DNA of 64,000 nt. It comes from Planctomycetota bacterium (GTDB taxonomy: Bacteria > Planctomycetota > J058 > JAJDCQ01). The position numbers and the translations under genes are program-made. Shown piece after piece: positions 28,245 through 36,675 of this stretch. The stretch spans positions 1 to 64,000 of the forward strand of contig JAJDCQ010000059.1 of the NCBI GenBank assembly GCA_029260755.1, given 5' to 3'. The notes beneath the pieces were generated by a model that was not told the origin of the DNA, did not search any database, and saw only the letters and a list, made by a program, of their open reading frames with translations. The first letter of the stretch is position 1, and each line of letters starts with the position of its first letter.

Positions 28245-29750
28245 TCACGTCAGGACCGGCGTCGTCCGCTTCTTCTCGGGCACGTGGACGAAGAGGTCGT
28301 TCTGGGCCACCCGCTCGACCGCGGCGGGCGGCGGACGCATGGCGTAGCGGACGGGGCGGTCGTGCTCCTCGGTGAAGCGCCCCGCGTCGTAGACGTCGGT
28401 GAACTTCCAGAGCATCCGGGCGAAGTTGGTCTGGCCGCGGAGGAAGAGCGACCCGGTCCGCAGCATCGTCGCCCGGAACGCGGCGAAGCTCATGTGCTTC
28501 CGGCTGATGATCTCCTGGGTCTCGACGAGCTTCCGGTAGAAGACGGGGAGCGGCAGCTTCGTCGGGACGACCGCGTGCTGCACGTCGAAGAGGCGGTAGT
28601 CGTGGGTGGTGAGCCGGCGCTGCTCGGTGAGCCAGAGCTCGGTCCCGGGGTAGGGCGTCGCGACGGTGAGGTGGACGATCTCGGGGACCTCCAGCGCCCA
28701 CTCCTGGATGACGCGGAAGCGCTCCTCGTCCCAGCTCGGATCGGCGATGATGTTGACGGCGACGGTCATGCCGATGTCGCGCGCGATCTCGAGCGCCCGC
28801 TCGTTCTCGCCGACGTTCACCCGCTTGCGATGGTTGCTCAGGCCCTCGGCGTCGATCGCCTCGAGGCCGAGGAACATGTAGTGGAGGCCGAGGCGCTTCC
28901 AGTAGCGGAAGACCTCGTGATGGCGGATCAGGACGTCGCAGCGCGTCTCGAGGTAGTACTCCTTCTTGATCCGACGCTTCTCGAGCTCCCTCCCGATCGC
29001 GAAGCCGTGCTCGGGGTGGATGAACGCGACGTCGTCGACGAGGAACACGTTGGGCTCCTCGATGCTCGCCATCTCCTCGGCGACCGCCTCGGGCGAGCTC
29101 TTCCGGTAGCTCCGGCCGTAGAAGGTCCACGCGCTGCAGAACGAGCAGTCCCACGGGCAGCCCCGCGTCATCTCGATCGACGCGCACGGATCGAGGATCC
29201 CGATGAAGTAGTTCCGCCGGCGCCGGGTGAGGTGCCGCGCCGGTGGGCACGCGTCGAGGTTCTCGAGGAGGGTCGGCTGCGGTCCGGTCCCGTCCCGGGT
29301 GACGACGCCCGGCAGCGTCGCGAGCTGGGGGTCGCCGAGCGCCTCGAGGACTCGAGGGAAGATCACCTCGCCCTCGCCCCGGATCACGGCGTCGATCGCC
29401 CCGTCGCCGTGCTCGATGAGCTCCTCGGCGACGAACGAGGCGCTGTGGCCGCCGACGATGCAGAACGTGTCCGGGTTGTCCTCCTTGACCCACTTGCAGA
29501 GGTCGATCACCTCCGGGATGTTCGCGAGATAGTTCACCCCGAACGCCACGCAGCGCGGCTTGAACTCGCGCACCTCTCGCTTGAGGTCGCCGGGCTTGAA
29601 GATCTGGAGGTCGAGGAGACGGACCTCGTGGCCCGCGGCCTCGGCCGCGCCCGCGACGCGCTCGACCCCGAGCGGTTCGAGGCGGAGGTAGACCTCGGTG
29701 TAGAGGAGCGGGCTGGGATGGACCATCAGGACGCGCACGGCGGGCTCCAT
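28245..29750 (-). CDS. hpnR: Hopanoid C-3 methylase (B12-binding radical SAM)
   Basis: This 501-residue protein matches the HpnR family along its length. The N-terminal cobalamin-binding-type domain contains VHPSPLLYTEVYLRLEPLGVER and VGGHSASF (with VIRGEGE). The radical SAM core RGCPWDCSFCSAWTFYGRSY carries the CxxxCxxC cluster. Family blocks VDDVAFIHPEHG, YYLETRCDV, GLHYMFLGLEAID, IIADPSWDEERFRV and TPYPGTELW follow. HpnR adds a methyl group at C-3 of hopanoids, giving 3-methylhopanoids. No squalene-hopene cyclase or other hpn gene lies in the window. The ATG at 29750 lies about 19 nt after the predicted transcription start. Confidence 0.93.
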   Translation of the reverse strand: MEPAVRVLMVHPSPLLYTEVYLRLEPLGVERVAGAAEAAGHEVRLLDLQIFKPGDLKREVREFKPRCVAFGVNYLANIPEVIDLCKWVKEDNPDTFCIVGGHSASFVAEELIEHGDGAIDAVIRGEGEVIFPRVLEALGDPQLATLPGVVTRDGTGPQPTLLENLDACPPARHLTRRRRNYFIGILDPCASIEMTRGCPWDCSFCSAWTFYGRSYRKSSPEAVAEEMASIEEPNVFLVDDVAFIHPEHGFAIGRELEKRRIKKEYYLETRCDVLIRHHEVFRYWKRLGLHYMFLGLEAIDAEGLSNHRKRVNVGENERALEIARDIGMTVAVNIIADPSWDEERFRVIQEWALEVPEIVHLTVATPYPGTELWLTEQRRLTTHDYRLFDVQHAVVPTKLPLPVFYRKLVETQEIISRKHMSFAAFRATMLRTGSLFLRGQTNFARMLWKFTDVYDAGRFTEEHDRPVRYAMRPPPAAVERVAQNDLFVHVPEKKRTTPVLT

Positions 29751-29775
29751 GGCCGGTAGGGCCTTGTGGTCGAGA

Positions 29776-29804
29776 ACCTTAGCCCGGCGGCGATCTCGAT
29801 TCAA
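29776..29804 (-). promoter_or_regulatory. Sigma70-type promoter for hpnR
   Basis: On the minus strand, TTGAAT (29804-29799) and TAAGGT (29781-29776) are separated by 17 bp. The predicted start is near 29769. Confidence 0.6.
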
Positions 29805-29836
29805 CAGCGATCTCGGACGGGCGAGCCCCGGTCGGC

Positions 29837-29865
29837 TTGACGGGCTCGCCTCGCCGCGATAAAAC
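29837..29865 (+). promoter_or_regulatory. Sigma70-type promoter of the winged-helix/ispH operon
   Basis: TTGACG (29837-29842) and TAAAAC (29860-29865) are separated by 17 bp. The predicted start near 29872 falls inside the twin operators. It runs divergently from the hpnR promoter, whose -35 box is about 33 bp away. Confidence 0.65.
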
Positions 29866-29899
29866 ACTTTGCAGAGCAAAGTCGCTTTGTGACGCAAAG
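29866..29899 (+). promoter_or_regulatory. Twin operators ACTTTG-N5-CAAAGT
   Basis: Site 1 (29866-29882) reads ACTTTG-CAGAG-CAAAGT, a perfect dyad. Site 2 (29885-29899) reads CTTTG-TGACG-CAAAG. Centres are 18 bp apart, just downstream of the -10 box and over the likely start site. The spacing and position fit dimeric repressor binding by the winged-helix protein encoded in the operon. Confidence 0.65.
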
Positions 29900-29955
29900 T
29901 GCTCGCGGGCGTCGAAGCCGAAGAGCGGCGCCCGCTCGAGGAAGGGATCGAGAGA

Positions 29956-30654
29956 GTGAGCGACCCGACACGCCCGACGCCCGACGCCCCGCGCGGGACA
30001 TCCGGCACGGCGGCGCCTCCCCGGCCGGATCCGGATCCCGCCGAGGCGCTCGAGACCCTCCGGGCGATCCGCACCTTCCTCGAGGCCGGCGACGACCACG
30101 CCAGCGGAACGCGGCTCCCCGCGGCGAGCGCGTTCCTCGCCGGCTCGCTCGCCGCCATCGGCGCGGTCGTCCTCGAGACGGACCTGCTCCCTCTGCCCGA
30201 GCCGCGAGCGTTCCTCGTCGTGTGGGGCGCCGTCTTCGGCCTCGCCTTCGTCGGCTCGTTCGCGCTCGCCGAGGTCGGCGCCCGGATCCGTGGGCTCCCG
30301 GTCCTGTCGATCCTCGCCCGACGGATGACGCTCGCGTTGCTCCCCGCCCTGCTCGGCGCGGGCGTCGCGAGCGTCGCGATCCTCGCGAGCGGGTCGATCT
30401 CGGCGCTCCCGCCGGTGTGGATGGCGTTCTACGCGACCGGGCTGCTGGCCGCCGCCGGGCCGTCGTGGCGCCCGCTCTCCCTCGTCGCGGCCGCGTTCCT
30501 CAGCGCCGCCGCCGCCGCCGCCCTCGCCGCCGAGGACGGAAGAAACATCGTCATGGGCGTCGCCTTCGGCGGCATCCATCTCGCATACGCCGTCAGCCTC
30601 TACCTCCGCAGGAGCGACCCGTGGGACGAGCACGATCGACTGGCCGGGCAGTGA
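29956..30654 (+). CDS. Integral membrane protein partnered with a winged-helix regulator
   Basis: This 232-residue protein has a Pro-rich N-terminus and a short helix (PAEALETLRAIRTFLEAGDDHASG), then about six hydrophobic helices (FLAGSLAAIGAVVL, AFLVVWGAVFGLAFVGSFAL, ALLPALLGAGVASVAIL and others). It ends in a YLRRSDPWDEHDRL tail. A membrane protein next to a small winged-helix regulator is a recurrent arrangement in acidobacterial and planctomycete genomes; the function is unknown. The GTG at 29956 follows GGAAGGG. The last codon overlaps the next start (GTGA). Confidence 0.75.
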   Translation: MSDPTRPTPDAPRGTSGTAAPPRPDPDPAEALETLRAIRTFLEAGDDHASGTRLPAASAFLAGSLAAIGAVVLETDLLPLPEPRAFLVVWGAVFGLAFVGSFALAEVGARIRGLPVLSILARRMTLALLPALLGAGVASVAILASGSISALPPVWMAFYATGLLAAAGPSWRPLSLVAAAFLSAAAAAALAAEDGRNIVMGVAFGGIHLAYAVSLYLRRSDPWDEHDRLAGQ

Positions 30655-31088
30655 CCAGGCGGGCCGACCGCGGCCCCGTCGCCTCGCCCGCCTCGCGCGC
30701 CGCCGCGCGGGCGGCCGAGGAGAGTGATGCCTCGGTTCCCGACGCGCTCCCCGACGCGATCGAGGGGCTCGATCGCGTCATCCACGAGCGGGCCCGCCTC
30801 GCGATCGTGAGCGTCCTCGCGAGCGCCGGCGAGCTCAACTTCTCGGAGCTGCGGTCGCTCACGCGCCTCACCGACGGCAACCTCAGCGTCCACGCCCGCG
30901 TCCTCGAGGAGGCCGGCTACCTGAAGGTCCGCAAGGGCTACCAGGGGCGGCGTCCGCGGACGACCTACGCGCTCACCGCGCGCGGGCTGACGGCCGTGCG
31001 CGGGTACGTGGCCGCCCTCGAGCAGATCGTCACGAGCGTCCGCCCCGGTCCGCGCGGCTCCGGCGCCGACGGGGGGAGCGTCCGATGA
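30651..31088 (+). CDS. Winged-helix transcriptional regulator
   Basis: This 145-residue protein has a basic disordered N-terminus and then a compact winged-helix fold: IHERARLAIVSVLAS, ELNFSELRSLTRLTDGNLSVHARVLEEAGYL (helix-turn-helix) and KGYQGRRPRTTYALTARGL (wing). This matches the MarR/ArsR-like HTH_34-type family. It probably binds the twin operators at 29866-29899 and represses its own operon. Its GTG start overlaps the upstream stop (GTGA), and its own TGA overlaps the ispH ATG (ATGA), so all three genes are coupled. Confidence 0.88.
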   Translation: MTRRADRGPVASPASRAAARAAEESDASVPDALPDAIEGLDRVIHERARLAIVSVLASAGELNFSELRSLTRLTDGNLSVHARVLEEAGYLKVRKGYQGRRPRTTYALTARGLTAVRGYVAALEQIVTSVRPGPRGSGADGGSVR

Positions 31089-32053
31089 CGAACGAGCTTC
31101 AGCGGCGAGAGCTCGTGGATCCGGGCGAGCCGACGATCGTGCGGACGCCGCCGTCGTCCGCGTCCGGGGCGTCGATGGAGGTCGTGCGCGCCTCGGCTAT
31201 GGGGAAGTGCTTCGGCGTGCGTGACGCGATCGATCTCGCCCTCGAGGAGCGCTTTCGCGGGCGCCTGACCGTCCTCGGCGATCTCGTCCACAACCGGCAG
31301 GTGATCGAGCGGCTCGACGCGCACGGCGTCGACCGCGCGAGCTCCCTCGATGAGAGGATCGAGACCGGCTCGGTCATGATCACCGCCCACGGGACGAGCG
31401 ACCGGGTCCGGGACGAGGTCCGCGCCCGCGGCTACGAGCTCATCGACGCGACCTGTCCGCTCGTCGAGAAGGTCCACCGCCGGGCCCGCGAGCTCGAGCG
31501 GGACGGCTTCCACGTGGCCGTCGTCGGCAAGAAGGGGCACGTCGAGGTGCGCGGGCTGACCGGCGACCTGAGCGAGGCGAGCGTCGTGACGACCGAGGCC
31601 GACCTCGAGGACCTCCGCGGGCGGGCGCGGGTGGCCTTCGTCGCGCAGACGACGGAGACGACCGAGCGGTTCGACGCGATGGTCGCCGCCGCCCGGGCGC
31701 TCCTCGAGCCGGACGGCGTCGAGATCGCCTCGATCGACACGACCTGTCAGCCGACCCGCGATCGTCAGGCGGCGCTGCGTGAGCTGTCGCGGAGCTGCGA
31801 CCTCGTCATCGTGGTCGGCGACCCGACGAGCAACAACAGCCGCAAGCTGGCCGAGACGGCCCGCGCGCTCGGCGTCGACGCGCATCGCGTCGGGACGCCG
31901 GCCGACCTCGACCCGCGCTGGTTCCGGGGTCGTCGCCGCTGCGGGATCACCGCGGGCACCTCGACGCCCGACGAGTCGATCGACGCGGTCGAGGGCGCGA
32001 TCCGGGTGATCGCCGGCGCGCAGGCGGGCGGGGCGATCGACGACGCCGCCTGA
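31085..32053 (+). CDS. ispH: 4-hydroxy-3-methylbut-2-enyl diphosphate reductase
   Basis: This 322-residue IspH catalyses the last MEP-pathway step, making IPP and DMAPP. The three iron-sulfur cysteines are visible in GKCFGVRDA, DATCPLV and DTTCQPT. HNRQV, TAHGTS, GHVEVRGL (usually GHPEV, catalytic Glu kept) and TSNNSRKLAE are present. About 30 extra residues precede the core. It overlaps the regulator gene by ATGA, so the isoprenoid (and hopanoid) precursor enzyme is under the winged-helix regulator. Confidence 0.95.
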   Translation: MTNELQRRELVDPGEPTIVRTPPSSASGASMEVVRASAMGKCFGVRDAIDLALEERFRGRLTVLGDLVHNRQVIERLDAHGVDRASSLDERIETGSVMITAHGTSDRVRDEVRARGYELIDATCPLVEKVHRRARELERDGFHVAVVGKKGHVEVRGLTGDLSEASVVTTEADLEDLRGRARVAFVAQTTETTERFDAMVAAARALLEPDGVEIASIDTTCQPTRDRQAALRELSRSCDLVIVVGDPTSNNSRKLAETARALGVDAHRVGTPADLDPRWFRGRRRCGITAGTSTPDESIDAVEGAIRVIAGAQAGGAIDDAA

Positions 32054-32074
32054 CCGAGGGCGGCTCGCGAAGGC

Positions 32075-32950
32075 TCACCCCTCGTCGCCAGGCTTCGCGT
32101 CTTCGTCCGGCTTCGGCTCGTCGTCCGGCTTGCCGTCGCCGCCGCCGCTCGGCGCCGGGGCCAGCGCCTGGAGCTTCACGAGCCGGGCGAGGATCTTCTG
32201 CGCCCACGAGCTGGCCGAGAGCGAGAGGTCCTTCGCGTCGGCCTTCTCCTTGACGATCCCGGCCAGCTCCTTGGCGCTCGTGCCGGCGGCGAGCGATGCG
32301 GCGAGCCAGCTCTCGAGGACGGCCTGCTCGAGGTAGGCGCGCTCCTGGAAGCCCATCACCTCGCGCTCGGCGAGGTCCTTGATGATCCCGAGCTTGCCGT
32401 GGACGTCGGCCTCGGCGTAACCCGGATCGCGGGCGACCGCATCCTGGACGGCGCCGAGGACGAGCTTGTGATGAGCGACCCAGCTCGTCGAGGCGCGGAC
32501 GACCTTGAGCGGCTCGAGCTGCTCGAGGGTCGGATGGCCGCCGATCGTCTCCGCGATGAAGGCGAGGGCGAGCGCGTTCTGCACGTCCTCGGGCGGCTCC
32601 GAGAGGCTGACCGTCTTCTTGCCGCCGGCCTTGCGTTCGGCGTTGATCGCCTTGAGCCGCGTCTGCGCGATCGTCCGGGCGTCGGCGAGGAGCTTGATCC
32701 GCGCCTCCGCCGTCCGTCCGCGGCTCACCTCGGAGAGGGTGACCGACTCGACCCCTTCCCCGGCCTCCTTGAAGCTGATCGCCTTGTCGGCCTTGCCGAC
32801 CGAGATCATCGCGAGCTTCTCGCCGGCGTTCGCCGTGGCCCATCCCTCGCCCAGCTTCTCCGCGAGCGGGTCCGCGGGGTCGTCGGCGCCAAGGAGGATC
32901 CCGCAGACCGCGGCCAGGACGGCCAGGGGGACGGCACGGTGGACCTTCAT
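32075..32950 (-). CDS. Exported protein of unknown function
   Basis: This 291-residue protein has an N-terminal hydrophobic signal (about residues 3-20, MKVHRAVPLAVLAAVCGILL). The mature part is helical and charged (ARIKLLADARTIAQTRLKAINAERKAGGKKT, GKLGIIKDLAEREVMGFQERAYLEQAVLESWLA). The tail is a disordered acidic stretch rich in KPDDEPKPDED. No family was recognised. GGAG precedes the ATG at 32950. It is convergent with ispH, 21 bp apart. Confidence 0.7.
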   Translation of the reverse strand: MKVHRAVPLAVLAAVCGILLGADDPADPLAEKLGEGWATANAGEKLAMISVGKADKAISFKEAGEGVESVTLSEVSRGRTAEARIKLLADARTIAQTRLKAINAERKAGGKKTVSLSEPPEDVQNALALAFIAETIGGHPTLEQLEPLKVVRASTSWVAHHKLVLGAVQDAVARDPGYAEADVHGKLGIIKDLAEREVMGFQERAYLEQAVLESWLAASLAAGTSAKELAGIVKEKADAKDLSLSASSWAQKILARLVKLQALAPAPSGGGDGKPDDEPKPDEDAKPGDEG

Positions 32951-33024
32951 CGCGGGGGTCTCCTCTCGCTTCTCTGGGTCGAGCCGCCGAGTCATGATGG
33001 GCTCGGCTCCGTCGGCGGGTCGGC

Positions 33025-33053
33025 ATGGTATGCGCGCCTCGCCCGGGGTTCAA
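33025..33053 (-). promoter_or_regulatory. Sigma70-type promoter for the exported protein gene
   Basis: On the minus strand, TTGAAC (33053-33048) and TACCAT (33030-33025) are separated by 17 bp. The predicted start is near 33018, with a leader of about 68 nt before the ATG at 32950. Confidence 0.55.
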
Positions 33054-33090
33054 CGCGGGGTCGACCCGTCGCCATCGGAAGAGAGACCAG

Positions 33091-33537
33091 GTGAGCGCGG
33101 ACGCCGGGACGTCGAGACGATGGGTCGCGGTCGTCCTGACCGCGGCGATCCTCCTCGTGCTCGGCTCGGAGCCGCGGTCCGGCAGCGGCGTGGCGCCGTT
33201 TCCGCACGCGGACAAGGTCGCCCACGCGATCGCCTACTCGGTCCTCGGGCTGCTCGCCGCGCGGGCGGCGCGCGGCTCGTCGGGTGGCGCGCTGGCGCCC
33301 ATCGTGGTGGCGCTCGTCACCGCGCTCCTCGTCGGGACGATCGACGAGCTCCACCAGCGGGTCGTCCCGGGGCGAACGTGCGACCTCTGGGACGCGGCGG
33401 CCGACGCCGTCGGCGGGCTGCTCGGCGGAGTGGGCTTCGTCCTGGTCGCTGGCTACTTGAGGACGCGGCGGATCTCGTCCCAGAACGCGGGGTCCTCGTT
33501 GCCGAGCGACCAGATCGCGATCCCGCGGAGGCCGTAG
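33091..33537 (+). CDS. VanZ-like membrane protein
   Basis: This 148-residue protein has helices at about 10-28, 44-60, 68-86 and 105-125. It carries the VanZ-family pattern DKVAHAIAYSVLG...GTIDELHQRVVPGRTCDLWDAAADAVGG. VanZ relatives are linked to teicoplanin resistance or envelope roles; the function here is unknown. The GTG at 33091 follows GAAGAGAG. The C-terminal tail of about 25 residues lies over the end of the convergent GH18 gene (85-bp overlap) and may be unconserved. Confidence 0.85.
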   Translation: MSADAGTSRRWVAVVLTAAILLVLGSEPRSGSGVAPFPHADKVAHAIAYSVLGLLAARAARGSSGGALAPIVVALVTALLVGTIDELHQRVVPGRTCDLWDAAADAVGGLLGGVGFVLVAGYLRTRRISSQNAGSSLPSDQIAIPRRP

Positions 33538-34610
33538 CGACGCGCGACGTCGCACTTTGCCGCGATGGCGCGGGTGTCCTGAAGCCAGACGGTGTGGTCG
33601 ACGCCGGCGTCGTCGCGGTAGTCGAAGTAGGTCTCGCCGCGGGCGGGGACGAACTGGAGCCCGGCGGGGCTTCGACCGAGCCGCGCCTGGGCCGACGACC
33701 ACGTGACGCTGCGGATGCGGCTGCCGTCGGCGGGGAAGTCGTAGCCGTAGAACGGGATCCCGAGCTGGATCTTGTCGGCGGGCATCGTCGTGATCGCGTA
33801 GTCGAGCACCTGCGCCTGGTAGTCGGTCGGCGCGATCGGCCCCGGCCGGCTCGACCACGGGCCGCTGTAGCCGTAGGTCATGATCTTCACGCGGTCGGCG
33901 TGCGGGGCCAGGGCGGGGTAGTCGTAGCCGACCCAGCTCGGACGGTCGGCGCGCTTGCCGGGGATGGTGAGCGAGAAGATCTTCCCCTGGGCGCGGACGG
34001 CCGCGGACATCTCGGCCACGAACGCGCTGAAGGCGTCGCGGGTCGCCGTCTTGGCGTGCTCGAAGTCGATGTCGATCCCGTCGTAGCCGTATCGATCGAT
34101 CTCGTCGAGCATCGCCGCGATCGCCCGGGCGCGCCTGGCGGGGTCGGCGAGGACGGCCGGCAGGTTGTCGCGGTCGTGCACGTCGAACACGGTCGGGATC
34201 ATCAGACCGCCGGCGTTGTGGACGGTCGTGATGAGCGCCTGGTCGCGCGCGCCGGTGCGGGTCGAGAGGGTCCCGTCCGCCTCGAGGCCGTACCAGAACG
34301 GGTTGAGCTCGTCGAGGCCGTTGCCCGCGTTGTCGGAGACCGTCTGGCCGCCGGAGGTGCGCGACCAGTAGGGCAGCCAGCCGGCGACCTCGAAGGTCGG
34401 CCCTGGCGGCGGGGTCGGCGCGGGCGCGGGCGTGGGGACCGGCGTCGGGCTCGGGGCGGGCGCGCTCGCACCCGGGAGGGTCGCCGAGCCGCTGCCCGCG
34501 GCGACCGTCCCGCGGGAGCCGCTCCCGCCTCCGCTGCAGCCGATGATGGCGACGCCGAGCGCGGCGACGAACGCCGTGGTGGGAACGCGCGACGGGTAGC
34601 GTTGGGTCAT
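33453..34610 (-). CDS. Glycoside hydrolase family 18 lipoprotein
   Basis: This 385-residue protein has a lipobox ending in Cys25 (AIIGC), then a Ser/Gly and Pro/Thr-Ala linker. The GH18 barrel begins at FEVAGWLPYW. The catalytic motif YDGIDIDFE (DxxDxDxE) is intact, and VKIMTYGYSG and KIQLGIPFYGYDF are typical. It may act on chitin-like or peptidoglycan (muramidase/SleL-like) substrates at the cell surface. GAGGAGGACCCGA precedes the ATG at 34610. It is divergent from the ABC transporter gene. Confidence 0.93.
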   Translation of the reverse strand: MTQRYPSRVPTTAFVAALGVAIIGCSGGGSGSRGTVAAGSGSATLPGASAPAPSPTPVPTPAPAPTPPPGPTFEVAGWLPYWSRTSGGQTVSDNAGNGLDELNPFWYGLEADGTLSTRTGARDQALITTVHNAGGLMIPTVFDVHDRDNLPAVLADPARRARAIAAMLDEIDRYGYDGIDIDFEHAKTATRDAFSAFVAEMSAAVRAQGKIFSLTIPGKRADRPSWVGYDYPALAPHADRVKIMTYGYSGPWSSRPGPIAPTDYQAQVLDYAITTMPADKIQLGIPFYGYDFPADGSRIRSVTWSSAQARLGRSPAGLQFVPARGETYFDYRDDAGVDHTVWLQDTRAIAAKCDVARRYGLRGIAIWSLGNEDPAFWDEIRRVLK

Positions 34611-34746
34611 TCGGGTCCTCCTCTCTCTCGCACTCGGTCTAGCCGGAGCGGTCACGCCGCCGTGCGTCGAAGATTCCTCCCCGCGAGCGGGGTCTTGCGG
34701 AAGATCCCGTTGACAGGCGACTTGCGGTTGGACATCCTCGACCCGG

Positions 34747-36675
34747 ATGGAGGAGCCCGACGCCGAACGAGAGGCCGCGCCCGAAGGCGAGGCGACGCCC
34801 GAGACGCCCCCGTCGCCCCCGACGGCCTCGGGGGCGCCGGTCGGCGTCGTCGCGACCCTTCAGGCGGCGCTTCGCAACATAGCCTTCCTCCGGACGACCT
34901 ACCGGCCCTACCGTCGCTGGCTCGTCATCACCTGCGGGCTGCTCTCGCTCCAGAGCATGTTCGAGGGCGCCGTCCTCGCGTGCCTCGTTCCCGCGTTCGC
35001 CTTCATCACCGGCGAGGCGGCCGAGCCGACGAGCTCGCTCGGCCAGGGTCTGCGGGCGGCGCTCGAGGCGGTCGGCCTGTCGTGGAGCTTCGGCTCGATC
35101 TTCCTCGTGATCGTGCTCCTCTCGCTCGCGCGGGCCGTCACGAGGATCGCCGGCGACATCCTGGCGGCGCGCTCGGTCGCATCCCTCATGCGCGAGCTCC
35201 GCGGGCGCGTCTTCCGGAGCCTGCTCGAGACGAGCTGGCCCTACTTCACCCGTCAGCGGATGGGCGATCTGATCGCGCTCGGATGGAGCGAGACCGGGAA
35301 GACGGGCGCGCTCTTCCGGACGTTGATCCTCCTCTACAACATGGCCTTCGCCGCTCTCTGCTACGCGGTGATCGCCGCCTGGATCGCGCCGGGCGTGACC
35401 GCGGCGGCGCTCGGCCTGGCCGGGGCGACGACGCTCCTCCTCATGCCGCTCTACGGGCGAGGAAAGGCCGTCGGGCGGCGGTCGGTGTCGACCGGCAAGA
35501 ACGCCCACCAGGTGCTGACCGGGCTGCTCGTCGGCTGGAAGGCGGTGAAGGCGAGCGCGATCGAGGAGCAGGCGGCGACCCTCTTCGATCGGCGCCTCGA
35601 CGCGGTGGAGCAGGTGGACGTCGCCCGCGGCCGGGTGAACGCGCTCATAGCGTCGGTCTTCGAGCCGGCGGTCGTCCTCTTCGTGATCGCGTTCGTCTGG
35701 GGAATGCGCGCCGCGTTCGAGGTCAGCCTCGCCGAGGCGAGCGTGATCGGGCTGCTCCTCTACCGGATCTACCAGCAGGTCTCGGCGATCCAGCGCTCGT
35801 TCGGCAACCTCGCCCTCGCCGTCGGCGGCGTCGAGATGGTGACCGAGTTCGAGCGCGAGCTCGGCGGCGCCCGCGAGCCGCGCGGGGCGACGCCCGCGCC
35901 GCCGCTTCAGCGAGCCGTCCTCGACCGGGTCGAGTTCGCCTACGAGCGCGACCAGCCGGTCCTGCGCGGGGTGAGCCTCGAGGTCGCCGCCGGCGAGCTC
36001 GTCGGCATCGTCGGCGAGAGCGGCGCGGGCAAGTCGACCGTCGCCGACATCCTCCTCGGCCTGCTGCCCCCCGACCGCGGTCGCGTCACGATCAACGGGC
36101 GCGACCTGGCCGAGCTCGACGTCCGCTCGTGGCGGCAGCGGGTCGGCTACGTCGGGCAGGAGACGATCCTCTTCGACGCGTCGATCCACGACAACGTAGC
36201 GCTCTTCGACGACTCGGTCACGCGCGAGGACGTCGTCCGCGCGGCCGGCCTCGCCGCGGCCGATGCGTTCGTCACGGGGTTCCCCGAGGGCTACGAGACG
36301 CTCGTCGGCGACCGCGGGACCCGCCTCTCGGGCGGTGAGCGCCAGCGGATCGCGCTCGCCCGGGCGCTCCTGCGCCGCCCCGAGCTCCTGGTCCTCGACG
36401 AGGCGACGAGCTCGCTCGACGGAGCGTCCGAGCGGGCCGTCCTCGACGCGCTCGACGGGCTCCGGTCCGAGCTCGCGATCGTCAGCGTCGCCCACCGCCT
36501 CTCCAGCGTCGCCGCCGCCGATCGGATCGTGGTCCTCGCGGAGGGACGGGTGGTCCAGAGCGGGCCGCCCGAGGAGCTCCTTCGCGAGGAGGGACCGTTC
36601 CGCCGCCTCCACGACCTCCAGGGCGGGGCCGGCGCCCCGGTGGACGCCGGCGATGCTCAGGATCGACGCGGATAG
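34747..36675 (+). CDS. MsbA-like ABC exporter (fused permease-ATPase)
   Basis: This 642-residue protein has a six-helix membrane domain (about residues 55-360) followed by the nucleotide-binding domain: Walker A GESGAGKST, Q-loop VGQETILFDASI, signature LSGGERQR, Walker B LLVLDEATSSLD and switch AHRLSS. It is likely a homodimeric exporter for a lipid-linked sugar or glycolipid, given the surrounding glycan genes. TTGACA (34710-34715) lies upstream, but the -10 box is unclear. Its 3' end overlaps the convergent sulfotransferase by 19 bp. Confidence 0.92.
   Translation: MEEPDAEREAAPEGEATPETPPSPPTASGAPVGVVATLQAALRNIAFLRTTYRPYRRWLVITCGLLSLQSMFEGAVLACLVPAFAFITGEAAEPTSSLGQGLRAALEAVGLSWSFGSIFLVIVLLSLARAVTRIAGDILAARSVASLMRELRGRVFRSLLETSWPYFTRQRMGDLIALGWSETGKTGALFRTLILLYNMAFAALCYAVIAAWIAPGVTAAALGLAGATTLLLMPLYGRGKAVGRRSVSTGKNAHQVLTGLLVGWKAVKASAIEEQAATLFDRRLDAVEQVDVARGRVNALIASVFEPAVVLFVIAFVWGMRAAFEVSLAEASVIGLLLYRIYQQVSAIQRSFGNLALAVGGVEMVTEFERELGGAREPRGATPAPPLQRAVLDRVEFAYERDQPVLRGVSLEVAAGELVGIVGESGAGKSTVADILLGLLPPDRGRVTINGRDLAELDVRSWRQRVGYVGQETILFDASIHDNVALFDDSVTREDVVRAAGLAAADAFVTGFPEGYETLVGDRGTRLSGGERQRIALARALLRRPELLVLDEATSSLDGASERAVLDALDGLRSELAIVSVAHRLSSVAAADRIVVLAEGRVVQSGPPEELLREEGPFRRLHDLQGGAGAPVDAGDAQDRRG

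Noticed and set aside
19767-28375. Very long plus-strand ORFs (968 and 1253 codons) opposite the two kinase genes
   Set aside because: They are antisense to genes with clear kinase motifs, have Arg/Gly/Asp-rich composition without domains, and arise from third-position GC bias.
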